This document shows positions 33,087-42,607 of a stretch of DNA of 64,000 bases, in pieces. Both the position numbers and the translations under genes were made by a program. The stretch lies in the NCBI GenBank assembly GCA_947503285.1, contig CANNDD010000003.1:124001-188000 (forward strand). The letters are read 5' to 3'. A model generated the notes under the pieces. The model worked only from the letters and a program-made list of their open reading frames with translations. It made no database searches and had not been told where the DNA came from. The first letter of the stretch is position 1; each line of letters starts with the position of its first letter. This DNA is from an uncultured Croceitalea sp. Its GTDB lineage: Bacteria; Bacteroidota; Bacteroidia; Flavobacteriales; Flavobacteriaceae.

Positions 33087-35939
33087 CTATTTTGATAGGT
33101 ACATCTTTCTTCTCGAATACAGGTTGTAAAATTCATCATCTTTTAAACTGTCGATGAACAAGATGCTTTCACCGGTACTTTTCATCTCAGGACCTAAATT
33201 TTTATTTACATTAGGAAACTTGTTGAAGGAGAATACGGGTTGTTTTATCGCATACCCTTCCAACTGTGGGTTAAAATTAAAATCCTTGACCTTCTTTTCA
33301 CCTAACATCACCTTTGTGGCATAGTTTACGTAGGGCTCACCGTAAGCCTTTGCAATAAAGGGCACGGTTCTAGATGCCCTCGGATTGGCCTCTATGATAT
33401 AGACCGTGTCATCTTTGACGGCAAATTGAATGTTGATCAAGCCAACGGTATTCAAAGCCAGCGCAATCTTCTTGGTGTGGTCTTTTATTTGTTGCATTAC
33501 GAATTCACCCAAATTAAAAGGTGGCAAGGTGGCGTTCGAATCCCCAGAGTGTATTCCACAAGGTTCAATATGCTCCATCATACCGATAATATACACTTCC
33601 TCACCATCACAAATGGCATCAGCCTCGGCCTCAATGGCACCGTCTAAATAATGATCCAACAACAACTTATTATTGGGTATTTTACGTAACAGATCCACTA
33701 CATGCGCCTCCAAATCCTCTTTATTGATGACGATCTTCATACCCTGACCCCCTAGAACGTAAGAAGGTCTAACCAATAAAGGAAAGCCCAATTCATCTGC
33801 CAATTCCAAGGCTTCATCAGCACTTTCAGCAGTACCGAATCTAGGATATGGAATATCATTTTCTTTCAATAATGTGGAAAAACTACCGCGATCCTCGGCC
33901 AAGTCGAGTGATTCAAAGCTGGTACCGATAATCTTTATGCCGTACTTCGAAAGTTTCTCTGCCAGTTTAAGAGCCGTTTGCCCCCCCAATTGCACGATGA
34001 CACCTTCTGGTTTCTCATGTAGGATGATATCGTAAATATGTTCCCAAAAAACAGGTTCAAAATATAATTTATCAGCGGTATCAAAGTCCGTCGAGACGGT
34101 TTCCGGATTACAATTGATCATAATCGTTTCGTAACCACATTCCGCAGCTGCCAAAACACCGTGTACACAACAATAATCGAACTCAATACCTTGACCAATC
34201 CGGTTTGGGCCAGAACCCAAGACCACTATCTTTTTTCTTTCAGTGACCTCGCTATCATTGGCCACATAACGTTTACCGTCTGCCGTTTCAATCTCCTCTT
34301 CAAAAGTGGAGTAATAATATGGGGTCATCGCTTCAAACTCTGCCGCACAGGTATCCACCAATTTATAGACCCTATTGATGTTTTGCGCGGTACGTTTTTT
34401 ATGTACCTCACTTTCGTAACAATCCAACATATGGGCAATTTGCCGATCTGCAAATCCTTTCTGTTTTGCTTCTAAGAGCAGTGCCTTAGGTAGGCTTTCA
34501 ATAGTATATTTTGAAATTTCCTGTTCTAACATATGGAGTTCCTCATATTGCCTTAGGAACCACATATCTATTTTGGTGATTTCATGGATACGGGTCAACG
34601 GAATCCCAAGTTGAATAGCGTCATAAATCACAAAAACACGGTCCCAACTAGGTACCGTCAATTTTTGGATGATGGTTTCATAATCCCTATACCCCTTGCC
34701 ATCTGCACCGAGTCCGTTTCTTTTTATCTCTAAGGATTGGGTGGCTTTGTGTAATGCTTCTTGAAAAGAGCGGCCAATACCCATCACTTCACCTACGGCC
34801 TTCATCTGTAGGCCTAAGGTTCTGTCTGACCCTTCGAATTTGTCAAAATTCCAACGTGGTATTTTTACGATCACATAGTCTAAGGTGGGTTCAAACAATG
34901 CCGACGTGGACTGCGTAATCTGGTTCTGCAATTCATCCAAAGAATAGCCTATGGCCAATTTAGCGGCCACTTTAGCGATTGGGTAACCTGTGGCCTTGGA
35001 AGCCAAGGCAGACGAACGTGAAACCCTTGGATTGATTTCAATAGCAATGATCTCTTCTTCTTCATCTGGGCTAACGGCAAACTGTACATTACATCCCCCC
35101 GCGAAATCGCCAATGCTTCGCATCATATGGATGGCCATGTCACGCATGCGTTGGTACGTTCGGTCTGAAAGTGTCATTGCAGGGGCAACCGTAATGGAAT
35201 CCCCAGTATGGATACCCATGGGGTCCATATTTTCGATGGCACAAATAATGACTACATTATCGTTCTTGTCGCGCAACAATTCCAATTCATATTCCTTCCA
35301 GCCCATCATGGCCTTGTCGATCATAACCTCGTGTATGGGCGAAACTTCCAAACCGTGGCTCAATAAATTGTCAAAATCCTTGGGATCGTGAACAATCGAC
35401 GCTCCCGCCCCACCCAAGGTAAAGGATGCCCTTATCACTAGGGGAAAACCAAATTCTTGTGCAATCTCCTTCCCCTTAAGAAAAGAAGTAGCCGTGGCCT
35501 GGGGTGCCATACCAATCCCGATCTTGGTCATGAGTTCACGGAACTTTTCGCGGTCTTCCGTAATGTTTATGGCATCAATATCAACACCTATAATCTCGAC
35601 ATCAAAATCTTCCCAAATACCCTTCTCATCAGCCTCAATACAAAGGTTCAATGCTGTTTGGCCGCCCATAGTGGGCAATACGGCATCAATGTTCGGGTGT
35701 TTTTTAAGAATTTCTATTATCGATTTCGTGTTCAAGGGTTTCAAATAGATATGATCCGCCATTACGGGGTCGGTCATTATCGTAGCAGGATTGCTATTTA
35801 TCAAAATAGTTTCTATTCCATCTTCACGTAATGAGCGTAAAGCTTGGGAACCTGAGTAATCAAACTCACAGGCTTGACCAATTATGATGGGACCTGAACC
35901 AATAATCAAAATCGATTTTAAATCTTCTCTTTTAGGCAT
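33087..35939 (-). CDS. carB: Carbamoyl-phosphate synthase large subunit, lacking the allosteric domain
   Basis: 950 residues against about 1073 in E. coli. Both ATP-grasp halves are intact: synthase half 1 begins I-L-I-I-G-S-G-P-I-I-I-G-Q, half 2 begins with V-V-L-G-S-G-P-N-R-I-G-Q-G near 567. The protein stops about 25 residues after L-G-P-E-M-K-S-T-G-E, so the C-terminal MGS-like allosteric domain, which binds UMP and ornithine in E. coli, is absent. It makes carbamoyl phosphate for pyrimidine and arginine synthesis with CarA, which is not in the window. Confidence 0.97.
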   Translation of the reverse strand: MPKREDLKSILIIGSGPIIIGQACEFDYSGSQALRSLREDGIETILINSNPATIMTDPVMADHIYLKPLNTKSIIEILKKHPNIDAVLPTMGGQTALNLCIEADEKGIWEDFDVEIIGVDIDAINITEDREKFRELMTKIGIGMAPQATATSFLKGKEIAQEFGFPLVIRASFTLGGAGASIVHDPKDFDNLLSHGLEVSPIHEVMIDKAMMGWKEYELELLRDKNDNVVIICAIENMDPMGIHTGDSITVAPAMTLSDRTYQRMRDMAIHMMRSIGDFAGGCNVQFAVSPDEEEEIIAIEINPRVSRSSALASKATGYPIAKVAAKLAIGYSLDELQNQITQSTSALFEPTLDYVIVKIPRWNFDKFEGSDRTLGLQMKAVGEVMGIGRSFQEALHKATQSLEIKRNGLGADGKGYRDYETIIQKLTVPSWDRVFVIYDAIQLGIPLTRIHEITKIDMWFLRQYEELHMLEQEISKYTIESLPKALLLEAKQKGFADRQIAHMLDCYESEVHKKRTAQNINRVYKLVDTCAAEFEAMTPYYYSTFEEEIETADGKRYVANDSEVTERKKIVVLGSGPNRIGQGIEFDYCCVHGVLAAAECGYETIMINCNPETVSTDFDTADKLYFEPVFWEHIYDIILHEKPEGVIVQLGGQTALKLAEKLSKYGIKIIGTSFESLDLAEDRGSFSTLLKENDIPYPRFGTAESADEALELADELGFPLLVRPSYVLGGQGMKIVINKEDLEAHVVDLLRKIPNNKLLLDHYLDGAIEAEADAICDGEEVYIIGMMEHIEPCGIHSGDSNATLPPFNLGEFVMQQIKDHTKKIALALNTVGLINIQFAVKDDTVYIIEANPRASRTVPFIAKAYGEPYVNYATKVMLGEKKVKDFNFNPQLEGYAIKQPVFSFNKFPNVNKNLGPEMKSTGESILFIDSLKDDEFYNLYSRRKMYLSK

Positions 35940-35984
35940 TTGTTACTTATAATTTTTATTCGAGCGTTAAAAATAGGCCAAAAA

Positions 35985-36016
35985 AAAGGTGCTAAACTTG
36001 ATGAAGTAGCACCTTT
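35985..36016 (-). terminator. Terminator after rpmH
   Basis: Stem AAAGGTGCTA (35985-35994) with TAGCACCTTT (36007-36016), then a T run on the minus strand, 23 bases after the rpmH stop. Confidence 0.8.
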
Positions 36017-36038
36017 ATTTAAAAGTTATTGACAGTCA

Positions 36039-36197
36039 TTATTTTTTATGACGTGGTTCTGATGAAACGGTTAATCTCTTTCTTCCTTTTGCCCTTCTTC
36101 TAGCAAGAACTTTTCTACCATTGGCAGAGGCCATTCTCTCCCTAAAACCATGTTTATTTCTTCGCTTTCTTTTTGAAGGCTGATATGTTCTTTTCAT
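36039..36197 (-). CDS. rpmH: Large ribosomal subunit protein L34
   Basis: 52 residues from the ATG at 36197. [20 protein letters not shown] at the N-terminus and [19 protein letters not shown] in the second half are diagnostic of L34. A longer frame reaching 36353 is only open by chance. Short basic protein of the 50S exit-tunnel region. It diverges from the TM/TPR-like gene. Confidence 0.98.
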   Translation of the reverse strand: MKRTYQPSKRKRRNKHGFRERMASANGRKVLARRRAKGRKRLTVSSEPRHKK

Positions 36198-36368
36198 TTC
36201 GAAGTTATTAAGAAAAAGCGATACGCTTTCTGAAATTCTGGGCGCAAATATACGAAGACTTTTTACTTTAACAAGTAGTTGCAAAAATAATTTTGAATTG
36301 TTTTTAGTAGCTTTGCAAATCGTAAAAAACATGGGATTTTGCGCCCAAACCAAAATAAAACGTTTCGC

Positions 36369-36884
36369 ATGTTCAATAAAAACATAAAACTCATCCTTGC
36401 CTTTTTAATCATTGCCTACGCAGTTTACCAGTTCATTGAGGGCTATATCGGCAACGGTATTTTTTTGATATTGCTATCACTGATTTTCATATTCCTTTAT
36501 TTTAGGAACGAAATCATCCTTTTGGCCTTTCTTAGAATGCGTAAACAAGACATGGTAGGCACTGAGAAATGGTTGGGCAAGATAAAAAACCCTGATACCG
36601 CATTGGTTAAAAAACAACAAGGGTATTACAATTACCTGCACGGTATTATCTTTTCACAAAAAAACCTGACACAGGCCGAAAAGTATTTTAAAAAAGCCTT
36701 GAAGCTCGGTTTGAACATGGATTATGATGTAGCCATGGCCAAATTGAGTCTAGCCGGTATCGCGATGCAAAAACGTCGTAAAAGGGAAGCGACCACCTTA
36801 CTACAAGAGGCCAAAAAATTGGACAAAAACAATATGCTTACCGATCAGATAAAGATGATGCAACAGCAAATGAAAAAAATATAA
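36369..36884 (+). CDS. Membrane protein with TPR-like tail
   Basis: 171 residues from the ATG at 36369. Two hydrophobic segments lie at about 5-25 and 30-62. The soluble part has TPR-type helices ([12 protein letters not shown] near 78-90, '[33 protein letters not shown]', '[23 protein letters not shown]'). It likely scaffolds other proteins at the inner membrane. Function unknown. It runs toward the lytic transglycosylase gene on the opposite strand. Confidence 0.75.
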   Translation: MFNKNIKLILAFLIIAYAVYQFIEGYIGNGIFLILLSLIFIFLYFRNEIILLAFLRMRKQDMVGTEKWLGKIKNPDTALVKKQQGYYNYLHGIIFSQKNLTQAEKYFKKALKLGLNMDYDVAMAKLSLAGIAMQKRRKREATTLLQEAKKLDKNNMLTDQIKMMQQQMKKI

Positions 36885-36932
36885 TTTCATCGTCTTTGCC
36901 TTTTGCGCCTGCAACCTATCGAATGGGCACTA

Positions 36933-37889
36933 CTATTTTGATTCTTTGTAATAGCCCTTATTCGGTATTTCTATGACATATTCCTTTTTTGAGGCATTGT
37001 TCAAATGCGGCTCCCGCAACCAGGGATTATGCCTTTTCAAGATTTTGTAATTGATCTCGTATTCTTTTGCAAAATCCGCCCAACTTGCAATGGGTTCGTC
37101 CACTTCAACACTAAATGAGGGCACCGCCTCGTAGAGGTCTTTCTTTTCAACATCGAAACCATAGTTGCCCGGGTTCGAAATAATTTCTTTTATGGCCATT
37201 ATTCGAAATACATACCGACCCGTTTCTTCACCCAATAAAAGGTCGTAATAGTCATCGGCTTTTTGAATACCCATATATTTTTGAATTCCGCCGGGTCCGG
37301 CATTGTATGCAGCAGCGGTCAATGTCCAACTTCCGAAACGTTTTTTCCATTTGTTCAGATAGTCGCAAGCTACTTGCGTCGCCTTTTCAATATGATAACG
37401 TTCATCGACATTGGCATTGACTTCAAGACCATATTCCCTACCTGTAGCTTTCATGATTTGCCAAAATCCGGTTGCCCCGGCCGGTGAGACCACATTTTGC
37501 AATCCGCTTTCCGCAACGGCCAAATACTTAAAGTCATCCGGAATATCGTTTTTGGCTAAAATCGGTTCGATGATAGGAAAGTATTTATGGGCCCTTTTCA
37601 TCAATAAAAGTGCATTGGATTGCCAGTAGGTATTGACCAAAAATTCACGATCGACGCGTTCCATCACCTCTGGATCATCGAAAGGAACGGGTTCGCCCGC
37701 AAAATTAAGATCATCCGGAATTTCAATTGCACTGATTTTATAACCGTCGCCTGTACTTTTAACATCTTGTGTAACACCTGAAACTTCGTTGTCCAATTCA
37801 TCTGAGTCTGACATCTGTGTGGCATAGATGAACGTGGCAACAACACATAGGGCGCCGATGGCCGCTAAAATATTCTTAATGTATTTCAT
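36933..37889 (-). CDS. Membrane-anchored lytic murein transglycosylase with C-terminal LysM-like segment
   Basis: 318 residues from the ATG at 37889; an ATG three codons earlier is also open. N-terminal hydrophobic anchor at about 4-22. The SLT domain has the catalytic Glu in A-V-A-E127-S-G-L-Q, then 'SPAGATGFWQIMKATGREYGL' and 'AAAYNAGPGGIQKYMG', the full family 1 signature. The last about 50 residues (E-Y-E-I-N-Y-K-I-L-K-R-H-N-P-W-L) resemble a LysM repeat. It cuts peptidoglycan glycan strands to 1,6-anhydro ends in the periplasm. Confidence 0.93.
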   Translation of the reverse strand: MKYIKNILAAIGALCVVATFIYATQMSDSDELDNEVSGVTQDVKSTGDGYKISAIEIPDDLNFAGEPVPFDDPEVMERVDREFLVNTYWQSNALLLMKRAHKYFPIIEPILAKNDIPDDFKYLAVAESGLQNVVSPAGATGFWQIMKATGREYGLEVNANVDERYHIEKATQVACDYLNKWKKRFGSWTLTAAAYNAGPGGIQKYMGIQKADDYYDLLLGEETGRYVFRIMAIKEIISNPGNYGFDVEKKDLYEAVPSFSVEVDEPIASWADFAKEYEINYKILKRHNPWLREPHLNNASKKEYVIEIPNKGYYKESK

Positions 37890-37924
37890 TGGTTTCATTT
37901 TTCTTTATGCAATATACCCTGAAT

Positions 37925-38593
37925 TTAAGCCTTTGTGGCGATCAAGGATGGTAAATTTTCATTAAACCATCTGGCACGGTGAATGATCATCGTATGGGTA
38001 CCGTTTTTAACGGTGATACAATCCTTAATATTGCCAATTGGAAAAACGGCGTCCTTATCCCCATGAATATGGATCAGGCCTTTGACTTCTTTCTTAGGGC
38101 TCCAGTTTACGATATTCTCAATAGACCAATCAATATAGTACTTATCACGGATCGATAGATACATCTCATAAAGGGCCAACCGTTTGGTCACGGTTTCGCC
38201 AAAGGCATATTTGGCCAACAACTCAACATTATTGACCAGACCAGTGGGCAAAAGTTTATGTATTTTAGTGTATTTTGCAAAAATCATCCGTTTGGGCAAT
38301 TCCTTGTTCGATTTGACACTTGAGACTATAATGACTTTTCGTGTAGGGAGGTAGCATGCCATTTCCTGTACCAGTAAGCCGCCAAAGGAAACCCCAAGTA
38401 AAACAGGGTTTACATGGGTTATCTTGGCGCACATCTTTTTAGCATAATCTTGAAATGAGATTCCCTTTTCAGGTTGAAACCACGCTAAAGTAACCACTTC
38501 AAAACGCGCCGGATCCAATCGAATTCCGTCAAAAATTGAAGGGTTGGCTGCCATACCCGGCATGAGATAAACAGGAATCTTGTTTGCGTCCAT
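37925..38593 (-). CDS. Alpha/beta hydrolase
   Basis: 222 residues. Oxyanion segment L10-M-P-G-M near the start, nucleophile elbow G67-V-S69-F-G71 giving Ser69, and H in N-G-T-H-T-M-I-I-H near 197-205 as the catalytic histidine; the acid is likely D in H-G-D-K-D-A-V-F. A cap is short or missing. Substrate unknown. It sits upstream of the lytic transglycosylase with 35 bases between, so the two may be co-transcribed. Confidence 0.85.
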   Translation of the reverse strand: MDANKIPVYLMPGMAANPSIFDGIRLDPARFEVVTLAWFQPEKGISFQDYAKKMCAKITHVNPVLLGVSFGGLLVQEMACYLPTRKVIIVSSVKSNKELPKRMIFAKYTKIHKLLPTGLVNNVELLAKYAFGETVTKRLALYEMYLSIRDKYYIDWSIENIVNWSPKKEVKGLIHIHGDKDAVFPIGNIKDCITVKNGTHTMIIHRARWFNENLPSLIATKA

Positions 38594-38639
38594 ATTGGTA
38601 AAATGCTATGTTTTGCTAGGAAATCCGCTATTTTTGACC

Positions 38640-38647
38640 TACCTTTG
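38640..38647 (+). promoter_or_regulatory. TAnnTTTG -7 box before the small GNAT gene
   Basis: TACCTTTG, 120 bases before the ATG at 38768. It implies a leader of over 100 bases. No -33 TTG at the ideal distance. Confidence 0.35.
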
Positions 38648-38767
38648 CATCCCGTTTATAATTCACTTTGCGTTGTTATAAACCTAAATCAATAGAAAGA
38701 TAAACAAACCTTACGATCTACAACGAATCGTTTTTTTATCTGCCAGCAAATAGAAAACTATAACTTT

Positions 38768-39061
38768 ATGATAGAGATGGAAATTAATGACAACAGTTTC
38801 TTGCGTCAATTTGAGGCCAAAATGGACGGCCATTTAGCCAAAATCGAATACTCTTCTCAAGAACGGAAAGTTTTTCTAACCAAACTTGTTATACCTGAAG
38901 AAATTACCGAGAACGGATTTAAGGAATCTTTTATTAAAGCGGTTCTGCATCACATTCAAGAACAAAACTTGAGAGTTGTACCTACCAGTCCACATATTGC
39001 TGGTTTTCTGCGGAAAAACAGACAATACAAAGAAATGTTGCCTGTAGGCATTCGAATCTAA
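38768..39061 (+). CDS. Small GNAT-like acetyltransferase (YjdJ/Gtn type)
   Basis: 97 residues, the size of the short Gcn5-related 'NATD' proteins. Pattern: N-x-F-L-R-Q-F-E near 9-17, 'EYSSQERKVFLTKLVIPEEI' strands, 'SFIKAVLHHIQEQNLRVVPTSP' carrying the acetyl-CoA-binding helix, and a final P-V-G-I-R-I. The classical R-G-x-G-x-G loop is not visible, which is normal for this short family. Single-gene unit with its own terminator. Confidence 0.8.
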   Translation: MIEMEINDNSFLRQFEAKMDGHLAKIEYSSQERKVFLTKLVIPEEITENGFKESFIKAVLHHIQEQNLRVVPTSPHIAGFLRKNRQYKEMLPVGIRI

Positions 39062-39068
39062 AAAAAAG

Positions 39069-39095
39069 GACCCCGATTAAAATCGGGGTTTTTTT
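39069..39095. terminator. Bidirectional terminator between the small GNAT gene and mtaB
   Basis: CCCCGAT/ATCGGGG stem with loop TAAA, seven T after it on plus and seven A before it for the minus strand. Confidence 0.88.
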
Positions 39096-40422
39096 ATGCG
39101 ATTACAGGTTCTTCGATTAACCGAAACCGCACCAAACCATCTTCATCGATTTCCATTAATTCGACCCGTTGTAGGGTATTTACCCATTCTGGGTTCCAAG
39201 GGGCCTTCACCTTTACATAGTTCTCCGTAAATCCGTGAATATACCCTGACTTGTTATCCCCTTCAAAAAGAACGGTTCTTTCCTTGCCCAATTGACTTTC
39301 ATAAAATGCACGCCTTTTCTTCACCGAAAGCCCTCTTAGCATCTTGCTGCGCTTACTTCTAGCATTTTTTGGAACGACACCATCCATTGTCGCCGCCAAA
39401 GTATTGTCCCTTTCAGAGTAGGTGAAAACATGTAAATAAGAGACATCAAGCTCATTCAAAAAATGATAAGTCTCTAAAAATAGTGCATCAGTCTCCCCAG
39501 GAAACCCGACAATCACATCCACACCAATACAAGCATCGGGCATCACCTTTCGTATACGGGCTATTCTATCTATATATAGATTCGAAAGATACCTACGGCG
39601 CATTCGTTTTAAAATGGTGTCACTACCACTTTGCAATGGAATATGAAAATGGGGTACAAAAGACCTGCTCTGGGCCACAAAATCAATAGTTTCGTTCTTT
39701 AATAGATTAGGTTCAATCGATGATATGCGCAATCTATGGATTCCATCGACATCATCAAGGGCCTTGACCATATCAAAAAAGGTATGTTCATGCTTTTTAT
39801 TACCAAACTCCCCTTTACCGTAATCACCGATATTTACACCGGTAAGTACAATTTCCTTAATACCCTTGGATGCTATTTCGGCAGCATTGCGCAACACATT
39901 GCCCAAAGCGTCACTACGCGAAATTCCCCTAGCAAGCGGAATGGTGCAATAGGTGCACTTATAATCACACCCGTCTTGAACCTTTAAGAAAGCTCGGGTT
40001 CTATCACCTATGGCGTAACTACCGACATAAAAATCAGCGTCTTCAATCTCACAAGAATGCACTTTACCATGGTCATTTTTAGAAAGGTCGTTCAGATAGT
40101 CCGTAATCTTGAATTTCTCGGTAGCGCCCAAGACCAAATCTACCCCATCAAGGGCCGCAAGTGCCTCAGGCTTTAGCTGTGCATAACAACCCACCGCAGC
40201 TATAAAGGCTTCAGGGTTCGCTTTTTGTGCCTGCTTAACTATGGTTTTAAAACGCTTATCGGCATTTTCGGTCACCGAACAGGTATTGATAACATAAATA
40301 TCGGCTTCTTGCGAAAAATCAACGCGATCAAAACCCTCGTTTTGAAAGGTTCGTGCAATAGTCGAGGTCTCAGAGAAGTTGAGCTTGCAACCTAGGGTGT
40401 AAAACGCTACTTTTTTATTCAT
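39094..40422 (-). CDS. mtaB: tRNA t6A37 methylthiotransferase MtaB
   Basis: 442 residues. N-terminal UPF0004 domain with cluster ligands C12, C48 and C79; radical-SAM cluster C152-x3-C156-x2-C159 in Q-D-G-C-D-Y-K-C-T-Y-C-T; C-terminal TRAM domain at about 380-440. It adds the methylthio group to N6-threonylcarbamoyl-adenosine at tRNA position 37. The combination of both cysteine sets, and the A-F-Y-T-L-G-C-K-L-N-F start, point to MtaB rather than MiaB or RimO. Confidence 0.93.
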   Translation of the reverse strand: MNKKVAFYTLGCKLNFSETSTIARTFQNEGFDRVDFSQEADIYVINTCSVTENADKRFKTIVKQAQKANPEAFIAAVGCYAQLKPEALAALDGVDLVLGATEKFKITDYLNDLSKNDHGKVHSCEIEDADFYVGSYAIGDRTRAFLKVQDGCDYKCTYCTIPLARGISRSDALGNVLRNAAEIASKGIKEIVLTGVNIGDYGKGEFGNKKHEHTFFDMVKALDDVDGIHRLRISSIEPNLLKNETIDFVAQSRSFVPHFHIPLQSGSDTILKRMRRRYLSNLYIDRIARIRKVMPDACIGVDVIVGFPGETDALFLETYHFLNELDVSYLHVFTYSERDNTLAATMDGVVPKNARSKRSKMLRGLSVKKRRAFYESQLGKERTVLFEGDNKSGYIHGFTENYVKVKAPWNPEWVNTLQRVELMEIDEDGLVRFRLIEEPVIA

Positions 40423-40619
40423 AGGGATATCCCCTGATTTTTAGGCTTGCAAAGATACTAATTACTGCGAGTAACCTCAACATGATAAATTTTTCAAAAA
40501 ATATCCAATGATCAAAAAAGAAGCTGGATTTTATATATTTTGTAGCCCATATACCAATTTGCCCTTACCAAAGGATAAACCGATTACAATATATAGTCGA
40601 TTACTAAATACATTTTGAA

Positions 40620-41300
40620 ATGAAACCACATGTCAAGTCACTTTTTTTACTAATGACCTTTGTGTGCTGTACATTCGCCAATATACAGGCACAAAAAACA
40701 CCAAAAGAAGCAGGTTGGTATTTTAGGGCAATTAGCGGATATCCTGCGGCAGTAACCTTTGAGCCTATCGTGCTATTTGAGGATGGTACTTACTTTGAGG
40801 TCGCCGAAGAACCATTGGAGGATACCGATCTGGCCAAATCGAAAATCGACGAACCCCAACTATGGGGCACTTGGCAGAGGAAAAATAGTATCTTTACCCT
40901 GACCGACGCCGAAAGTAAAATATATGAATATGATTTAAACTCGGGCAATTGGTTTAAGGCGTTTCCCTTTAACACTAAAACGACCCTTAAAGGCACATAT
41001 GAAAAAATATCCGGAGGGAATTTTGGAAATTCGACCTACGCGCTTTTCAGGTCTGAAATCGTTTTCTTGGACGATACCCATTTTACCCAAGCCGAAAATG
41101 GCGGCATAACCTCTTTTTCTTCCAGTGCCTGGAAAAACAATAACGATTCGGGCAAGTATACGATTGACAAGAATACCATTACGTTCAATTACAATGATGG
41201 TAGAATCTTACGGTTCTCTTTCGCATTTGGTGCAGAAGGTGAAAATATATTGGATACCGATATGATCTTCATCGGAGGAAAAACCTATGTTATTGAGTAA
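40620..41300 (+). CDS. Secreted protein of unknown function
   Basis: 226 residues with a signal peptide (about 1-24, ending in Q-A-Q). The mature part is beta-rich: 'EAGWYFRAISGYPAAVTFEPIVLFEDGTYFEV' at about 30-60, W-G-T-W-Q-R-K near 80, 'IVFLDDTHFTQAENGGI', and F-N-Y-N-D-G-R-I-L-R-F-S-F-A-F-G near the end. Repeated 'D-G-T-Y / W-G-T-W' elements resemble lipocalin-like proteins seen in Bacteroidota. No enzyme motif. Single gene between divergent and convergent neighbours. Confidence 0.7.
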   Translation: MKPHVKSLFLLMTFVCCTFANIQAQKTPKEAGWYFRAISGYPAAVTFEPIVLFEDGTYFEVAEEPLEDTDLAKSKIDEPQLWGTWQRKNSIFTLTDAESKIYEYDLNSGNWFKAFPFNTKTTLKGTYEKISGGNFGNSTYALFRSEIVFLDDTHFTQAENGGITSFSSSAWKNNNDSGKYTIDKNTITFNYNDGRILRFSFAFGAEGENILDTDMIFIGGKTYVIE

Positions 41301-41351
41301 TGCCAATTGGTGGTTCAATTGTAGAAGAAATGGTTTAAATACTTTGAAAGA

Positions 41352-42527
41352 CTAGTACTTACGCCATTTTTTGGTCAACTCGAAAACGTGGTTCAAGATG
41401 TCGGCTTCTTTTTCATCAAATTCAACTCCCCGTCGGGCCATCATAACTTTTGCGGCCTCAAAGGCTTTTTTTGGCAAATAGGCACTAAAACCCGAAGCGC
41501 CCCCCCAACTAAAGCTCGGAACAAAATTTCTTGGAAATCCCGGGGTGTATACATTTACGCTGACCCCGATTACCGTACCCGTATTGAACATGGTATTGAT
41601 AGCGGTCTTACTATGGTCACCCATCATCAAACCGCAAAACTGAAGACCGGTTTGGTCAAAACGCTCGGTGGCATAGTTCCATAAACGTACTTTGGCGTAG
41701 TTGTTCTTTAAGTTAGAGTTGTTGGAATCGGCCCCAATATTACACCACTCCCCTAGTACTGCATTGCCCAAATACCCATCATGCCCTTTACTGGAATACC
41801 CGAATATCACGGAATTATTGATTTCACCACATACTTTGCCATAAGGGCCTATGGTGGTAGGTCCGTAAATCTTAGCCCCCATTTTTACAACGGCCTTCTC
41901 ACAAAGTGCAAAAGCACCCCGTATCATATTCCCTTCCATAACCAACGTATCCTTACCCAAATATATCGGGCCGGTCGAAGCATTGAGAATACTATGTTCT
42001 ACTTGTGCCCCTTCTTCTAAAAAGATGTTTTCTGGTGCTATTACACGATTGGTATCCGCTATCGGGGCACTTTTTCGGCCTGTGGTGATTAAATCATAAT
42101 CAGCTTGTAAGGCCTCACCATTTTTAGAGAAGATATCCCAAGTGTTTTTTACCGTAATCAAAGTACTGTTAAGTACTATCGATTTATATTCAGCGAGGTC
42201 AAACCCTTTCTGCGGATCACCTGTGGCATAAGCAATTACCTCTTCATTAAAAATCAATGCTTCGCCAAGTCTTAACTTGCGCACCGCATCGACAAAATCT
42301 TGATTTGGTAAAAAAGAAGCGTTGATGACAACATTCATCTTGTCCAATACCAATGGATACTTCACTGAAAGATACGACTCCGTTAGCGCACTTACCTCGC
42401 AATTCAAAACACGTTCCCATTTTTCACGAATGGTCAGAATACCTATTCGAATGTCTGCAACGGGTCTGGTAAATGTAAATGGAAGCAGGTGCTCTCTGTA
42501 ATTTCCATCGGCAAGTATAAAATTCAT
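41352..42527 (-). CDS. GlmU-family putative sugar nucleotidyltransferase with left-handed beta-helix
   Basis: 391 residues from the ATG at 42527; the frame is open upstream to 42602 but that part overlaps the rpmE2 terminator. N-terminal about 190 residues form a reduced nucleotidyltransferase-like domain ('RPVADIRIGILTIREKWE'). From about 190 the hexapeptide repeats give a beta-helix ('APENIFLEEGAQVEHSI', 'IYLGKDTLVMEGNMIRG', 'TIGPYGKVCGEINNSVIFGYSSKGHDGYLG'). The usual L-G-x-G-T-R-M start of NTP transferases is missing, so the substrate and even catalysis are uncertain. It is transcribed after rpmE2. Confidence 0.8.
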   Translation of the reverse strand: MNFILADGNYREHLLPFTFTRPVADIRIGILTIREKWERVLNCEVSALTESYLSVKYPLVLDKMNVVINASFLPNQDFVDAVRKLRLGEALIFNEEVIAYATGDPQKGFDLAEYKSIVLNSTLITVKNTWDIFSKNGEALQADYDLITTGRKSAPIADTNRVIAPENIFLEEGAQVEHSILNASTGPIYLGKDTLVMEGNMIRGAFALCEKAVVKMGAKIYGPTTIGPYGKVCGEINNSVIFGYSSKGHDGYLGNAVLGEWCNIGADSNNSNLKNNYAKVRLWNYATERFDQTGLQFCGLMMGDHSKTAINTMFNTGTVIGVSVNVYTPGFPRNFVPSFSWGGASGFSAYLPKKAFEAAKVMMARRGVEFDEKEADILNHVFELTKKWRKY

Positions 42528-42557
42528 TATCGGATTTTTAGAATGGCATAAAAATAA

Positions 42558-42587
42558 AAACGCCTTCGCAATAAAACGAAGGCGTTT
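42558..42587 (-). terminator. Terminator after rpmE2
   Basis: Stem AAACGCCTTCG (42558-42568) with CGAAGGCGTTT (42577-42587), then a T-rich run on the minus strand, 21 bases after the rpmE2 stop and before the GlmU-like start. Confidence 0.85.
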
Positions 42588-42607
42588 GTCATATATTTCC
42601 AAAAAGA

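Noticed and set aside
36198-36353. Upstream extension of the rpmH frame
   Set aside because: L34 is 52 residues and starts M-K-R-T-Y-Q; the extension is only an open frame.
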